64,000 nucleotides of DNA, from the NCBI GenBank assembly GCA_017590115.1, contig JAGGNK010013558.1:17254574-17318573 (forward strand), given 5' to 3'. Both the position numbers and the translations under genes were made by a program. Of this stretch, positions 1 to 11,639 are shown piece by piece; positions within the stretch are counted from its first letter, which is position 1, and each line of letters opens with the position of its first letter. A model generated the notes under the pieces. The model saw nothing but the letters and a program-made list of their open reading frames with translations, searched no databases and was not told the DNA's origin. The DNA comes from Montifringilla adamsi (lineage: Eukaryota; Chordata; Aves; Passeriformes; Passeridae).

Positions 1-1466
1 CCTACCTACTTTGAAAATTGTGAACTTGGGAAACTCTTGCTCAACCACCTTGCCCATGGCACTTCCTGTGTTTGAACTGAAAAGTTCCCAAGTTGTCTGG
101 AGCTGCAGCTCTGAACACGCCCAGAGGGATTTTAGTCCTGACAGAAATGAGCAACTCAGCAGCTACAGTAGCGTGACTGGGCTCAAAGAGAAGCCAGGCA
201 TGCTGCTGCCCTGGACAACTGCAGGGTTAGTTCTTAACTACAGCAACTGCAGGCATGAATGGAAAGGTTTCCATTCCTTGACATTCCCACTGACTCCTCT
301 GCTCAAGAGCTGTCCAGATCTCAGGAAGAAGCCGTGGTACAGCAAACACCCAGAATATTCAGGTCTCCTTCATGCCAGTGAAGAGGATCACTCCTTCCTA
401 CCTAAAATACTGCTGTCATCCTGAAGGGGTAAGACTGAGGACCAAACCTCCCTGTCTGTGACTTCATACCATTCCAGTGGCACTGGAGAGCACTGGAACT
501 GCCAGCTAAAGCATCCCACAAGCTAAACCCAGTTTTCTTCCTCTCCCAGTTGCATTGATTCACCAGTCAGAGCTAAAGACTAATCTAGAAGATTTGAAGG
601 TCAACAACCTGCTCCAGAGACTGCTCATCTCAGCTCAATATCTATTTTAATTTAACACTAAATTCCTATTCAAAGGGAAGAGAGCACTTACTTGTTCTCA
701 GAACAGAGCACTTACCTTCAAGAGCAGATCCTAACAGGAAAGCTGCTTCCCACAGTTCTGAAGAGGTCTGAGGTTTTCCCAGGGCTCCTGTTGTCAGTAC
801 TTTCCCAGTGCCTAACCCTTGGCAGATCATTACAAACTGCAGGTTAAATGCAGCAGCATCAGGTGCTTTCCTGCTAAGCGCAAGTGCCTTGGATCCTGCT
901 CTGAACTCGCTCCCCCAGGCAAACTCTCAGACACTCACTCTTCTGGTTATTCAAATTACATCTAATAAAAGATATAAGTATAATAATTTAACATCTTCAA
1001 CATCCTTCTCACTGCACTGGAGTCACTTACTTTCTAATTCTCTTTCTGATTTATTAAATATACATCCTATATTTATAGGAAATGCATGATGGATGCAAAA
1101 AATTCTGTTGGAATGTCACTTCTGCATCACCTAAGCTTAAAGATATAATGCTCAACTAGAATTTTCCACAGACAATATATGCTTTAATTCCACATCTACT
1201 TTTTCTTTTAATTAAAGGAATATAGACATCTGAAGGTTCACTTTGAGCAATGCACCAATGCAGAACACACAGGATAAACAGTAAACTGTCCCCAGCTATA
1301 TTATTTTATTTAGCCCAACTTCTAAGCAGTCAAGTGTTGCACTAACTTGGTCCTGAGTCCATAAACCACTACCAATCTGGCAGTGAACTCAAAAATAGAC
1401 TCCCATTAAGTAAAATTGATAAGACTTTAAATCGCATATATTTTTGAAATGCTTCCACATGAGTTA
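1..1466. other. LINS1 downstream flank / possible distal 3' UTR, no gene recognised
   Basis: No exon with flanking splice sites or recognisable protein was seen on either strand. The longest open frame (11-424, plus strand, 137 residues) has no familiar domain and is of a length expected by chance. Further minus-strand AATAAA hexamers (read as tttatt at 1305-1310 and 1049-1054) could end longer LINS1 transcripts. In human the gene on this side is CERS3, but none of its coding sequence was recognised here. Confidence 0.5.
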
Positions 1467-1472
1467 TTTATT
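1467..1472 (-). terminator. LINS1: Candidate LINS1 polyadenylation signal
   Basis: The minus strand reads AATAAA about 260 nt after the LINS1 stop codon, the first canonical hexamer downstream of it. No strong GU-rich element is obvious just beyond it, so the alternatives at 1310-1305 and 1054-1049 remain possible. Confidence 0.4.
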
Positions 1473-1732
1473 AAAAAAAGTTGAATATCCAACAACTAAA
1501 ACTTATATATTGTACATTGACATACACACCATGAATGAGCTCAGGACCCTCAGGTAATGGATCATATCACTGGATGCAATTCCAGATTTTAGGGTGCCAA
1601 CCAAATCCGTGTTCACCCTGCCTGAGGTTAAATGCACTGACTAGTGCAAGAGGCATGAAGCAAGAAGTCATTAATCTCATGGAAATATCCCCTGGTGAAC
1701 TTGTTTAAAAATCCCCACAAGAACACTTTGGA

Positions 1733-2633
1733 TTATTGTGGATTCATGGATTTACTCATCTTCTCAACGTGGCTCAGCAGTTTCAACAACGCAGATGGAT
1801 TATATGGGAAAAGATTTCTTCTCTGCAACCTAGAAACAGCCTCTTGCAGCTCTTCCAAACACTTTGTTGATTTGTAAAGCATCACTCTTAGGGGAGCAGT
1901 GTTATCTGGAGATGCCATACAAGTCCAGCAGGATGAGGTAGGAGATCCCTTCAGTTTCAGAGGAGACACTCCAGAGGTGCATGGATTCCGGTCATCATCT
2001 CTACAGCTGCAACCAGTTTCCCTCCTCCTCACCTCACCCTCATTGTTTGAAGGCAATTGTTTTGTGTTTACCAAGCACTCTTTTCCATCTGATTCCATCT
2101 CCGAGTCCTCTGAGCTGTCATAATTAACCAGGCTTTGAAGAGAACGAGGCAGGGAGGTGCTATCAGTGCCGGTCAGTGAGTCAGACTGGTTCCACTCCGC
2201 AGCCTCATCATCACCCTGCTGTGCTGTAAACACCGGGCAATTGTGAGAAGGAGCCAAAGCCTCCGCAGTCTGTGGTTCTGCTGCACAAACAGCATTTTGC
2301 AAACTCTCCCCAGCCACAAAGTTTTGCTTTTCTTGGTGGGGTGGCTTGACAGAACAAACTGGATGGAAAGTGCTGTGCCTGGTATCGAAATGGTTACATA
2401 CATCTACAAACTGATGCCACTCCTTCCCAAGAAGCTTTAAGTACCTGACCAAGTACTCCAAAAAGCAAGTTTCTGACGAAATCAAAAAATCTAGAAGTAC
2501 TGTGGAATCAAATGCGATTTTTTCCAGAAAAAATAAAAATATACAGTGTGGGTTATAGCCACCTGCATGCACAAGGAACTGCCAGGATTCCTCCTCTTTT
2601 TGGCTTAGGTTATCAGTACCACCACACCGTAAC
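1733..2633 (-). CDS. LINS1: LINS1 last coding exon (residues about 469-768)
   Basis: The acceptor reads ttttcag just before position 2633; the first base completes an AGG arginine codon begun in the previous exon. The exon encodes a conserved helical block (CFLEYLVRYLKLLGKEW, about residues 523-540), a divergent Ser/Cys-rich linker, an acidic patch YDSSEDSEMESD at about 640-651, and the conserved C-terminus with NLFPYNPSALLKLL. The stop TAA is at 1735-1733. The linker differs most from the human protein, as expected for this family. Confidence 0.95.
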
Positions 2634-5600
2634 CTGAAAAGTAAGCCAGGAAATAATTCAGTGGAAATTTACAATTTTTTTTTTAAAAGCAGCAATATCC
2701 AGAAGATGGATTCTTTTTTGTTAAAAATTTTGTTAAATTTTGTGAAAAAGTAAAAAGAAAAAGAGCAGGTTTTGTATCAGGGTGAGAAAGAATGAAGGCA
2801 GCTGGGGCCAGGAGATCAGACAGCTCAGGAAGCCAAAGCACTTAAAGCAGGCCTTAAAGGGCACTCCTTAGGAAACCTTCTGCAGTAAACAAAGATACTT
2901 GCAACACATAACTGCACTTTAATATAAATATGAAACAATCTCATTTGAATATTTTTGTTAACCTGAATTCAGGCTAACTTTCAGAATGTTACACACACTG
3001 GAAGAGGAGCCTACTTGTAGTTAAGTGTCTTAAAATTGTGTGTGTCTAAGATATTACTTGCATTATCTTCCCACTTGAAGTCTGAGAGCCTTGTATAAAT
3101 CAGCATAATATCTTCTATGGTAATTTAAACAACAATGAAGCATTGTACATCCAGGACAAATCCATGAAGAACACTTTTCAGTTGTTAGCAAGAACCATTT
3201 TTATCAAGTAGCTGGAATTCCCATAGGGCCAATCCTTATAAACTCAGCCAGAAGTACCTGAATTATTGAAGTTTAATTCTAATATCCCATTCTTGTCAAA
3301 CCTTCAGTGTTGTAAGGAAGCAATCTTGCTTTTTATCTGTAACCACTATTTTAGATATGAAGGCAATTATCCTGAATTACAGGATATGATAAATTGTTTA
3401 GTAGGAAACTTTCATAACTCCCATCTCCATCCAAAAAATACTTAAATTATCAGCTCTTACACCACAAATTACATCATCCTGAGGTTTGAGGGGGGGGGGG
3501 GGTTAAATTATTAAAAAAATTTTCCTTCCAACAAAAGCAACCAATGGGAATGTCACAGTAACCTCACTGAAATACAATTCTTCACAGTTCTGTCAGAAAT
3601 AAAATAGTACACTGACCTATCAAATTTTAAATAGATGAGCAACAAAGCTTTAGCAGCTTCCCACATGTCATCATCTTGCTCCATGAAAACCAAGGAGAGG
3701 CACTCACAGTGATGCCCAGCTGGGTGAGACTGTGGGGAAGGCTTTACATGACTCCCCCAGAACATCAGCAGCTGGGACATGGAGCTCTCAAAGTCTCCTG
3801 CAAAAAAAATTAACCATGGACTTTGCTATACATTTTTATTGCCAAACAATACACACTCTTTATATTTTAAATTAACAGTGCATAACAGTTCATGAATGCA
3901 ATTCTTTCCTTAGCTCAACTGATTTATCACAGCATCAAATTTTATAGATTAGTTCTTGCCGTTTTAGTGCAGTAGCTTACTCATAAAAATCACTTTGTAT
4001 TCATTAGACAGAGACTCTTTCCCTTAAGTCAAAAAACTTATACCTTCAGTACTAATGAGATATTACAGAGCAGTTTTTGATGTAACACAGCACACACTCG
4101 ATGTTTGGAAAACAAAATCTTCCTGCAACATTGAAATCAATTTTATTTACTGCATCACTACATAATTTTCCTTTATATTTACTTTAAGATTTGATTTTCC
4201 TCCTAGCAAATAATAGGAACATCAAATTATCTTTGTTATTAATAGTTGCTCTTCAGACTGAAACTCTTCCCTATAAATCTGGAAATTACTCTTAAAATTG
4301 AAATTAATTAAAGTTAAGCCACTGTAATCCTTGTTAATGACAAGAAGATCAAGCAGCTTCCCGGAAGGGAAATTAGCATATTAAAGCATTTAGGTGCTTG
4401 TTTTAAACACTTCCTGTAATGCCACTAAAATAAGGAAGTATCATTACTTTCAGATTGAAATGCCTCTTGACAGTTGGGGTGTTTGAATCTAATTAGAATA
4501 ACTCATTTTTGTGTCATGAATCTGGGAAAGAAAGATGAATGTTTTTCTTTGAGAAAGAATTTTCATAGAGACATCTAAAACGGATATAGCCTACATTTTT
4601 TCTTTACACTTGTTCTTACTCAATCTCAGTCTCCATATATTTTTCAGAAGGTGGATCACAAGTAAAATATTCTTTACAAATACTTAAAAATCTTTAAGAA
4701 TGCAACTGACATCACAAATATAACATCTTCCAAAAATCTGGAAAAAGTTTCATAAGCTCTCTTATGGAAGTTGTAGCTCTTTCACATGGATGAATTAAAA
4801 ATTGATTTTAGGCATGCTACCTAGCATATTAATATAAAAAGCAAAATAATATTTATGTACAGAACTTTTACTAGAATGCCTCAATGTATTTAAAATGCTG
4901 TAAAATTTCGCCCTTGTTTAAAAAGAAACAGAAATTCCTTTTGGCCACATAATCAGTAAATATATTATTCCTGTCCCAGCCCAGCCTTGCACTGCAGCAG
5001 CTCTGCCCTTCTCCTGCCCAACCCAGCCCCTCACTACAACAAACCAGCCCAAGGGAGCAGCTGTGGGAGGAGTGCTCAGACCTGGTAATTGGAAGGGCCA
5101 GAAGTGTCAGCCAGGGTGAAGAACACAACCATTTACATAAAGAGGATGTGGAGCTCTGGATTGAGTCCAGAGGAGGCCACAGAGATGCTCTGGGGCCAGG
5201 CTGGGAGAGCTGGGGGTGCTCACCTGGAGAACAGAAGGCTCCAGGGAGACCTTAGAGCCCCTTCCAGTGCCTTAAAGGTGCTCCAAAAGAGCTGGAGAGG
5301 GACTTTGGACAAGGGCATGGAGGGAGAGGACAAGGGGGAATGGCTTCCCACTGCCAGAGGGCAGGGTTAGATTGGATACTAGAAGAAACTCTTCTCTGAG
5401 AGGCTTCTCCTCCCTCCCACCACCACTAATTCAGCTGAAATCTATTTACAGTCTTAATGAGCTGTGACTACAAAATCTGAAAGCTCTAAAACTCTTGCTG
5501 CTTAATGAACAAAATTGAAATGGGCTGTTACCTTTGATTTCTGCTTCTGTTTGAGAGTTGTGAATCTTGAATTCCAGTGCTTTAAGGACAACGAGACTTA

Positions 5601-7925
5601 AGGCTCTGAGAACAGTTTGGTCAGAAGCACCTTGAGAATCATGTCCAGGAGCAGTTTCACTGCTTCCAAAGTAGCTGGACTTTCCACTGAGTGGGATCTG
5701 ATTAAGCCAAGTCAAATTCACAACCTGCAGAACAACATTACTCAGTGCAAGCATATCCTCACACAAAGATGAGGTTTGTAAGAACACTGATCCACCTGTA
5801 GCATCTTCTCTGGACTTGTAAAGGACACATTTTTTAAGGAGCAAAATGAATTTTTTCTTGATTACATAAGGAACTGATGAGCTAATAACATTGAGGACAT
5901 AAGAAACTTTCAAAAATAAAATTCTCTGGCACCTGAGCGGTAATTCCAGTTCAATTCTGGAAACCAAAAGTGCTTCAAGCAGATCTATAAAACTGATCAG
6001 ATTGTTTGCAGCTTCAGAATAAGGTGAAGTGTAGTGGTGGCTGTCAAAATGATGGAGCAGGATGGCACTATAAAATCCTTCAAGCACTGCATCAAGAGGA
6101 GCCAACAACTTCTTTAGAGCACCTACAGCAACAAGAGACACATTATTAACCTGCAGTGTAACAGATAAATCAGAAAATAAGAAATTAATCGGTGTTGTGA
6201 CTACTTTCAGAATATAAATATGTTCAAACCACTACATTTGAACAGCACTTTGTCACCCCCTGTATAAGGAAGGGAAGGGGTGTCCTGAAGCCGAATTATT
6301 CCCGAGGAATTCCGGGTGAGTTGCTCCTCCTGGCGGCACCGGCAGTACCTGCTCGGGCTACGAGCGCGTCCTTCAGCATCTCCTTGAGAATCGCTGCCAG
6401 AGTCCACAGGCAAGCGGCCACCCGCGCACTGCCGGGGAATCCCAGCAGCGCAGCCAGGCTAAAGCTCAGCCACGGGACATTTAAGGAGTCCTAAGAAAAG
6501 GAATTCAAAACCCAATCACGTTTGCTCTCAGTTGTTATGCAAATTACATGAAATCATAATACAATGATTTCAAATTGGATATTAAAAAGATTCAAATATA
6601 GGCACAGACAAAACACAGGTAGAAAAAATGTCTGTCCTGGGCCATTAATTAGGTCTTTAATTACAAATATGAAGCAACATATGCATGCAATAGAAATTAT
6701 CTGTATGTTCCAAAAAGGGAAAACCAAACCTCCTAATGTCATGTGACCTACCCAAAATCAGATAATTCTGTAGACAGACCAGATCTGAATTCATAATTCC
6801 CAGACAACTTGGCGAGAAATATTAAAAACATAATTACAAAATAAATCTGTGTTCAGGATGCTACTATGGAGACTGCAATACATATTCACTAAATATACAG
6901 CAAATTAAAAAAAAAAAACTCAAGTAATTGGGTTATTCAAACATGAGCATACACCAAGGCATTTTATTAACTTCCAAGAGGTTATTATTTATTTTTATCT
7001 ACTGCATCACCCACCAGATAGCAAGGAACTGTAAAAACACTGATAGTTTAGATCATGGCTTTTTTAATATCTGCATTGCAACCTTAAAGAGATTATTGTC
7101 ATCTACACCCATTTTACCATAAATGAGTTTCATAAAATTCCAGATTTTTATATATAAAGACACTCCATGCTTCTGTTACACATCAGATCTCCTTGCCTTC
7201 CTTACTCCAGGCTCCTCCTAACACATTTGACAAAGTTTCTCAGAAAATACAAACACCAGAAAAACTTGGCTGTAGAGTCAAATGGAACAACCTGCAGGCA
7301 CAGGTTCACTAAGCCATTTTTTGAGCTGTGAAGCGATGCCACACTCACCTCTTCCTTCAGCTGGAAATACACAAGAGATGCCAAACTTTGTGAGGCCATG
7401 TGAGATAAGAGCCGATCATCAGAACCGAGCAGGTGAATCTGGAGACACGTAAAAAAGGAAAAATACCTAAGGCACATCCTTTTTATTTTTCCCCCTTTCC
7501 TAAATAAATCTTTCAGAAGTTACCAATTTTGAGTCAATTTTTGCCTCCTTCAGAAGAACAAAGATTTCACAGTACTTCTGTCGTGTATGGAGTTCAATTT
7601 CCTGGGACTCTGCTTTGGCCACCATCATTTTGATCAAGGTGAGCTGGAGCAGCGTCACCTCCCGTGGGCAGAACGAGGAGCTCATGTTTGCAAAGCTGTT
7701 GGATAAATCATCTGTTGCAGGGACAACACCTGACATATCAGTGTCCTCATGGCTCCCAACGCCACCAGCAGTAGATGGCAGATGCTGCTGATGACAGGAT
7801 TCATCTCCTTCTGGTGGCTGCTCAACACACAGATTAATTAAAGAGGAATAATAATGGCTTTCCCTTGCTAGGGGAATGCCTGCCAGGACGTCCTTATACA
7901 TCTGCTGCAGGAGAGAGATCTTCAT
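1733..7925 (-). CDS. LINS1: LINS1, Lines homolog 1 (six coding exons, 768 residues)
   Basis: The coding sequence joins 7925-7524, 7438-7349, 6490-6349, 6122-5532, 3797-3617 and 2633-1733 on the minus strand. The lengths 402, 90, 142, 591, 181 and 901 sum to 2,307 nt with consistent phases and GT/AG at every junction. The human protein is about 757 residues. Family-typical stretches include KVDSKL-like IDSKL, RCQRILFLK, VFMEQDDDMWEAAKA, NPHCIFLFFLEK, FDSTVLLDFLISSETCFLEY and a C-terminal RNLFPYNPSALLKLL. The family carries the Pfam LINES N- and C-terminal domains. Drosophila lines acts in segmentation and Wnt/Hedgehog-responsive patterning; human LINS1 variants cause recessive intellectual disability; the molecular activity is not established. 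The start is the ATG at 7925, matching the human MK start. The gene is transcribed away from ASB7 from a shared CpG island. Confidence 0.95.
2634..3616 (-). other. LINS1: LINS1 intron 5
   Basis: The intron is 983 bp, bounded by GTCAGT at the donor side (3616) and ttttcag at the acceptor. It carries a G13 run at 3490-3502 and AT-rich sequence. No further gene was seen in it. Confidence 0.85.
3617..3797 (-). CDS. LINS1: LINS1 coding exon 5 (residues about 409-469)
   Basis: The acceptor is a T-rich tract ending in tgcag before 3797 and the donor is AG|GTCAGT at 3617/3616. It encodes GDFESSMSQLLMFW followed by CECLSLVFMEQDDDM, aligning with human SRVFIEQDDDMLEAAKA. The exon enters with two bases and leaves with two bases of split codons, both matching its neighbours. 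Confidence 0.95.
3798..5531 (-). other. LINS1: LINS1 intron 4 with a CR1 insertion
   Basis: The intron is 1,734 bp, AT-rich over most of its length, with a GC-rich CR1 fragment at about 5148-5395 in antisense orientation to LINS1. No additional exon was recognised. Confidence 0.8.
5148..5395 (+). mobile_element. CR1 LINE fragment (3' part of the reverse-transcriptase end/3' region)
   Basis: The sequence follows the avian CR1 consensus as I know it: a gagtccagaggaggccac block, ccaggctgggagagctgg, ggtgctcacctggagaa, gctggagagggact and ccactgccagagggcag in the right order. It is 5'-truncated and somewhat diverged. It lies within LINS1 intron 4, antisense to the gene. Confidence 0.9.
5532..6122 (-). 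CDS. LINS1: LINS1 coding exon 4 (residues about 212-409)
   Basis: It encodes GALKKLLAPLDAVLEGFY, RIELELPLRCQRILFLK and a long helical region containing LLKKCVLYKSRED, matching human LINS1 in order and spacing. The acceptor chosen is gctgtag before 6122, because only it keeps frame with the preceding exon and gives the human-like length (RAGALKKLL against human KTEILKQFL). A stronger-looking acceptor 28 nt upstream (exon start 6150) would shift the frame. The donor is AAAG|GTAACA at 5532/5531. Confidence 0.92.
6349..6490 (-). CDS. LINS1: LINS1 coding exon 3 (residues about 165-212)
   Basis: Acceptor tttcttag before 6490 and donor GCAG|GTACTG at 6349/6348. The frame reads DSLNVPWLSFSLAALLG followed by ARVAACLWTLAAILKEMLKD, aligning with human ILCLWTLTSIIKEIFKD-type sequence. 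It is GC-richer than its neighbours. The open frame on another phase at 6207-6413 is only a shadow of this exon. Confidence 0.9.
7349..7438 (-). CDS. LINS1: LINS1 coding exon 2 (residues 135-164)
   Basis: A 90-nt, phase-0 exon: acceptor gtctccag before 7438 and donor GAAGAG|GTGAGT at 7349/7348. It encodes IHLLGSDDRLLSHMASQS followed by LASLVYFQLKEE, matching human DKLLSHMAAQCLALLLYFQL. Because the length is a multiple of three, skipping it would keep frame. Confidence 0.93.
7524..7925 (-). CDS. LINS1: LINS1 first coding exon (residues 1-134)
   Basis: The chosen start is ATG at 7925-7923, giving MKISLLQQMYKDVLAGIPL, which aligns with the human MKVF...ELYKKVLLGATL start. Later in the exon REVTLLQLTLIKMMVAKAES corresponds to human REVMLLQLTVIKVM. 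The donor TTG|GTAACT is at 7524/7523. The intron that follows is very short (7439-7523, 85 bp). The exon continues upstream as 5' UTR to an acceptor at about 7979. Confidence 0.92.
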
Positions 7926-7978
7926 GATGAGATCATGCAATATTCCAGAAAATGATGTGCAGTTTCATTGATTATTCA
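7926..7978 (-). other. LINS1: LINS1 5' UTR part of the first coding exon, with two short uORFs
   Basis: A good acceptor (gctgatttgcag) lies at 7981-7979 on the minus strand, so transcript sequence likely begins at 7978. It contains two upstream ORFs: 7968-7933 (11 codons plus stop) and 7936-7922 (four codons plus stop). The stop of the first overlaps the start of the second, and the stop of the second overlaps the LINS1 ATG, each as ATGA. Confidence 0.7.
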
Positions 7979-10802
7979 CTGCAAATCAGCTTCCAAGTTA
8001 CTTTCATCCAGTAAGAGAAACAGAAGCACCACTGGGCATTTCTCTTCTAAGTTACCTATAAATTAAAACATTCTGCTGTTACTTTGCAAGCAACTAGAAA
8101 ATATAAAGGAACAACACATTTTTAGAGTTAATGCTACCATTATTAAACTTGTTTTGAAAATGCAAATTCAGCGGCACAAAACTGTCCCAGTGAGACATTA
8201 AAATGAAGAATTACCATGCTGGGAAGAAGTTCACAGTTCCAGTATTATATTACTAAAACCAAAGTTCATTAGCTGGAATTAACAAACCCAAAGATGACTA
8301 TTATTAGGGGCTACTTCTAAAGATATGAGAACTTGGATTAAATCTTTCTCTACGTTGCTAAAACTACTAAAATTTAAATTATTTTGTTACAGATGCCTCC
8401 AAAAACAGGCATAACATTTCAGCTGCAAATTTTCCTCTGAACTGGCAGTGTTCATTGCTCCACTGAGGCTGGAACTGGAAACAGCTCTCAAAAAAAAAAA
8501 AAAAAGGAAGCCAAAGGAAGAACAAGTCTTGACTTCTGCTGCACACAGGCTCAAGGTGGGCTGACCTCAAGGGCAGAGCGATTAAAATTAAAGAATAATT
8601 TAAAAACAGAGTGTAAAATTTATTAAGAGCCAATAAAAACACTTAAACATATTCAGGAAAGGTAAAAAAATAAGTCTTTATCCCCAAGTCCATGGAAGAC
8701 ATCTTTCAATCACAGCACTGGAATATTTGCTACAGCTTAAAATGAAAAGCTACTAAGAATTCAAATCTCTGCGTGAAGTATGAGCACCTAAACCCTCACA
8801 ATTTTCTGTCCAGTATGTAAATGGCCAGACAGATACCCCATCTTCTCAGAAAAAAAAATAATCCTTAAGAACATCAGGGTTTCTTTTTCACCTACATTAA
8901 GAATGATGCTCATCTGTAATATTTATCTTTTTAGAGCAGTTTTAACATGCTCTCTAGCCAGACCTCTTAATTAAAGCCAACAAACTCATTACCTGTATCT
9001 ATGGTGAAGTTAGGAGTGGAACTAAAGTTGATTATAGGAATTTTCAAATTTTTTTCATACTTTGCATACTTTTTGGATCCCCATTTCTAAGTCTGGCATA
9101 ATCAACCAGGTAGAATTCCAGGCAGAATCCTGCAGCCATCCACCCATAGTTGGCTTTTACTTAAATACTGCATTTCCCCCTTCTTACCAAAGGGGGAAAA
9201 TAGTTCAGTCTTCTAACAGTAAGAAATTCTACATATCTTCCCATCTATGTATCAGTTTTACCTGCATTTATCATCAGACCAAGTATTTTAAATTACTACT
9301 TCTTTTCAGCAGAATATTAAAAAAGAATGAGATTGTGTCAGTCAGTATATGAGGCATTTCTGTTCTAGCTTATAATCTTCACAAGTTTTAAAAACAACAG
9401 CAAACATTGAAAATTACACTTTCATTTTTACAGCCTGATTTTTTCACTGCAACTGAAGCGTGTATTGACAAAATGGCTTCCCAAAAGCACAAAGGATTAG
9501 AGGTAGACCAAGATGTGCTACCCTGACTCATCACTTCTCCCAACATCAGGAACCATTTCCTTCAGAAAAGGAACTAAAATTTGAGAGCATGAAGTTGCCT
9601 GCAGGAGTAATCTGCAATTCCCTCTGGTGTGGTATTTTTAAAGACACATTCAGCAAGGGCTGACCTGAAAACCCCAAAATGTTACAGCATTTCCTCACCT
9701 GATAGAACCCTTCCCCCATCCTTTCCCATACTCCACATTTTGCTGGATGTTAAGAATAAATCTGGTATTTCAGGCAATAAAATCTCTTAATTTGCAGAAT
9801 CTTTTCAGAATTCTACATAAGGTGGAAATTTATGACCTAAAACCTTATAAAATTTCTTCAGAAATCACTCTGAATATTTTATATGGCTATTGTTCCCATC
9901 CTTGAGCTTTGTTTCTTCCTAAATTAATACCTAATAAAGTAAAATTCTCTCAACACATTGACTCCTGTTTTGAGATCAGCTTGAATTATGACTTTATGTG
10001 GTGGCTGAAGAGATCTCATGCACAAGTTCCCACGATCCAGCAAGGTGGTTAAGGCAGAGGAGATTCAGAACTTTTCTAGGACACCCACTGTGAGGCTTCA
10101 GCTCCACCACACCGTGCTGGCTGTGCCTCCCTGGATCCTCCCAGAACACATTTGTGTTCCACCATTAACCTGCAAACTTTACAAAAGCATCTCTAAGATA
10201 TGTTTCACTCACACACGAGGTCACAAACGCAAGTCATTGAAGGAAATGAAAAGCGAGGGGGCTTAAATTTTGAAGGAATTTACTTCAAAGAGGGAGAAAA
10301 TATCAGACAAGGACTAAATTTGTTTCAGACACAGCACGAGAGTGAAAAGCTCAAAACTGAAGAATAAAGAAAAGCAGTGACAAACTCCAACCCTTATTTG
10401 TATTATTTATCTGAGCTACTTATGACAGCATCTAAAAACCAATTAAGGCAACACCACACAGAGCCAGATTCCTGCATAAACAAAAGGGAATCGTTCTAAA
10501 AACCTTATATATAGACTGATCACGTAAGAGACAGAATGGAAAACTACGCAGAAAGTAAGAAACAAACAAAAAACAAGCGGGTTTGTATGTTACTTTCATC
10601 ATTAATAATGCTTTAAAATCAAAACCAAAGTCAAGTGGAGCTGCAAACAGAATGGGGAAAGAAACTTATGCCTCTTCACTTATATCCCTGAGTTATTGCA
10701 TGTCATTATATGCCATTTGTGCTAGTAAAAAAAAAAAATAAAAGGAAAATGGGCTATTCAAAATATTAGTTTAAAGAAAATAAAAAAAAATTTTTCCTTG
10801 CA

Positions 10803-10964
10803 AGGGGGGTAAGGCCCTGGGCACAGGAGGCATCCTGAGGAGCTGTGGCTGCATCAGGATCCCTGGCAATGCCCAAGGCCAGGCTGGACAGGGCTTGGAG
10901 CAGCCTGGGATAGTGGAAGGTGTCCCTGACCATGGCAGGGGATGGAATGAGATGAGCTTTAAAG
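10803..10964 (+). mobile_element. CR1 LINE 3'-end fragment
   Basis: Contains the CR1 3' signature in order: aggccctgggcacagg, agctgtggctgc, gggcttggagcagcctggga, agtggaaggtgtccctg and catggcaggggatggaatga. It lacks the terminal octamer repeats. Confidence 0.93.
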
Positions 10965-11639
10965 CCCTTTTTTCTAGAAAAACTATCCAAAACTCCATCC
11001 TATTTTCATTAAAAATTAAATCTGATAAAGCTAAATGAAACCTCAGTCCACGACTTTTGGGTGTGAATCTGAAGGCGCTGGATCTCTTTACAAAGAAATG
11101 ATCGTAGCCTTTAAGGAATAAAACGCACTTTGGACTCCTTGTACCCGCAGTGACTTCGTAGGCTCATCTCTCAATAAATAAGCTTCTGTTCAGTGCTGAA
11201 ACACTGTAAACGCCCCTAAATCAGTGTCATTTCCTTCCAGAGTTTCCAAACAACCTGAGCAGCGCGATCCCAGTTAACTGTGGCCCCTCAGCACGCCGCA
11301 CGCTTTGGCTGCAATTCTGCCGAGCGCCTTCAGTCACGGCGGGACCCGCCTCACCGGCCTGGCCGCTCATCGGAACCCGAGACACCCTGGGTGACAGAGC
11401 GAGCCCGGAGCTGCCGCTCCTCCAGAGCCCTCACAGCCCCGTCCCGCCGGGCTGAGGGCGGCCGAGGCCTCCCGCCCCTCCACCAGCGCGGTTCCCGGCC
11501 CGACATCCGCACAGTGCAGAGACCCCCAGCCCCCGCACCCGCCCGGCGACCCTTCCTTCATTCACCCGCCCGTTTCTCCCTCAGCCCCGCCTGGGCGCTC
11601 CCCTCAGCCCCCGGAGTCCGGGCTCTCTCTCAGCCCCTC

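Noticed and set aside
1..1466. Possible first exons of a CERS3-like neighbour
   Set aside because: Expected from human gene order only; no coding sequence, CpG island or splice signal supports it here.
6207..6413. 68-residue frame overlapping LINS1 exon 3
   Set aside because: It is a different frame of the true exon and runs through the donor into the intron.
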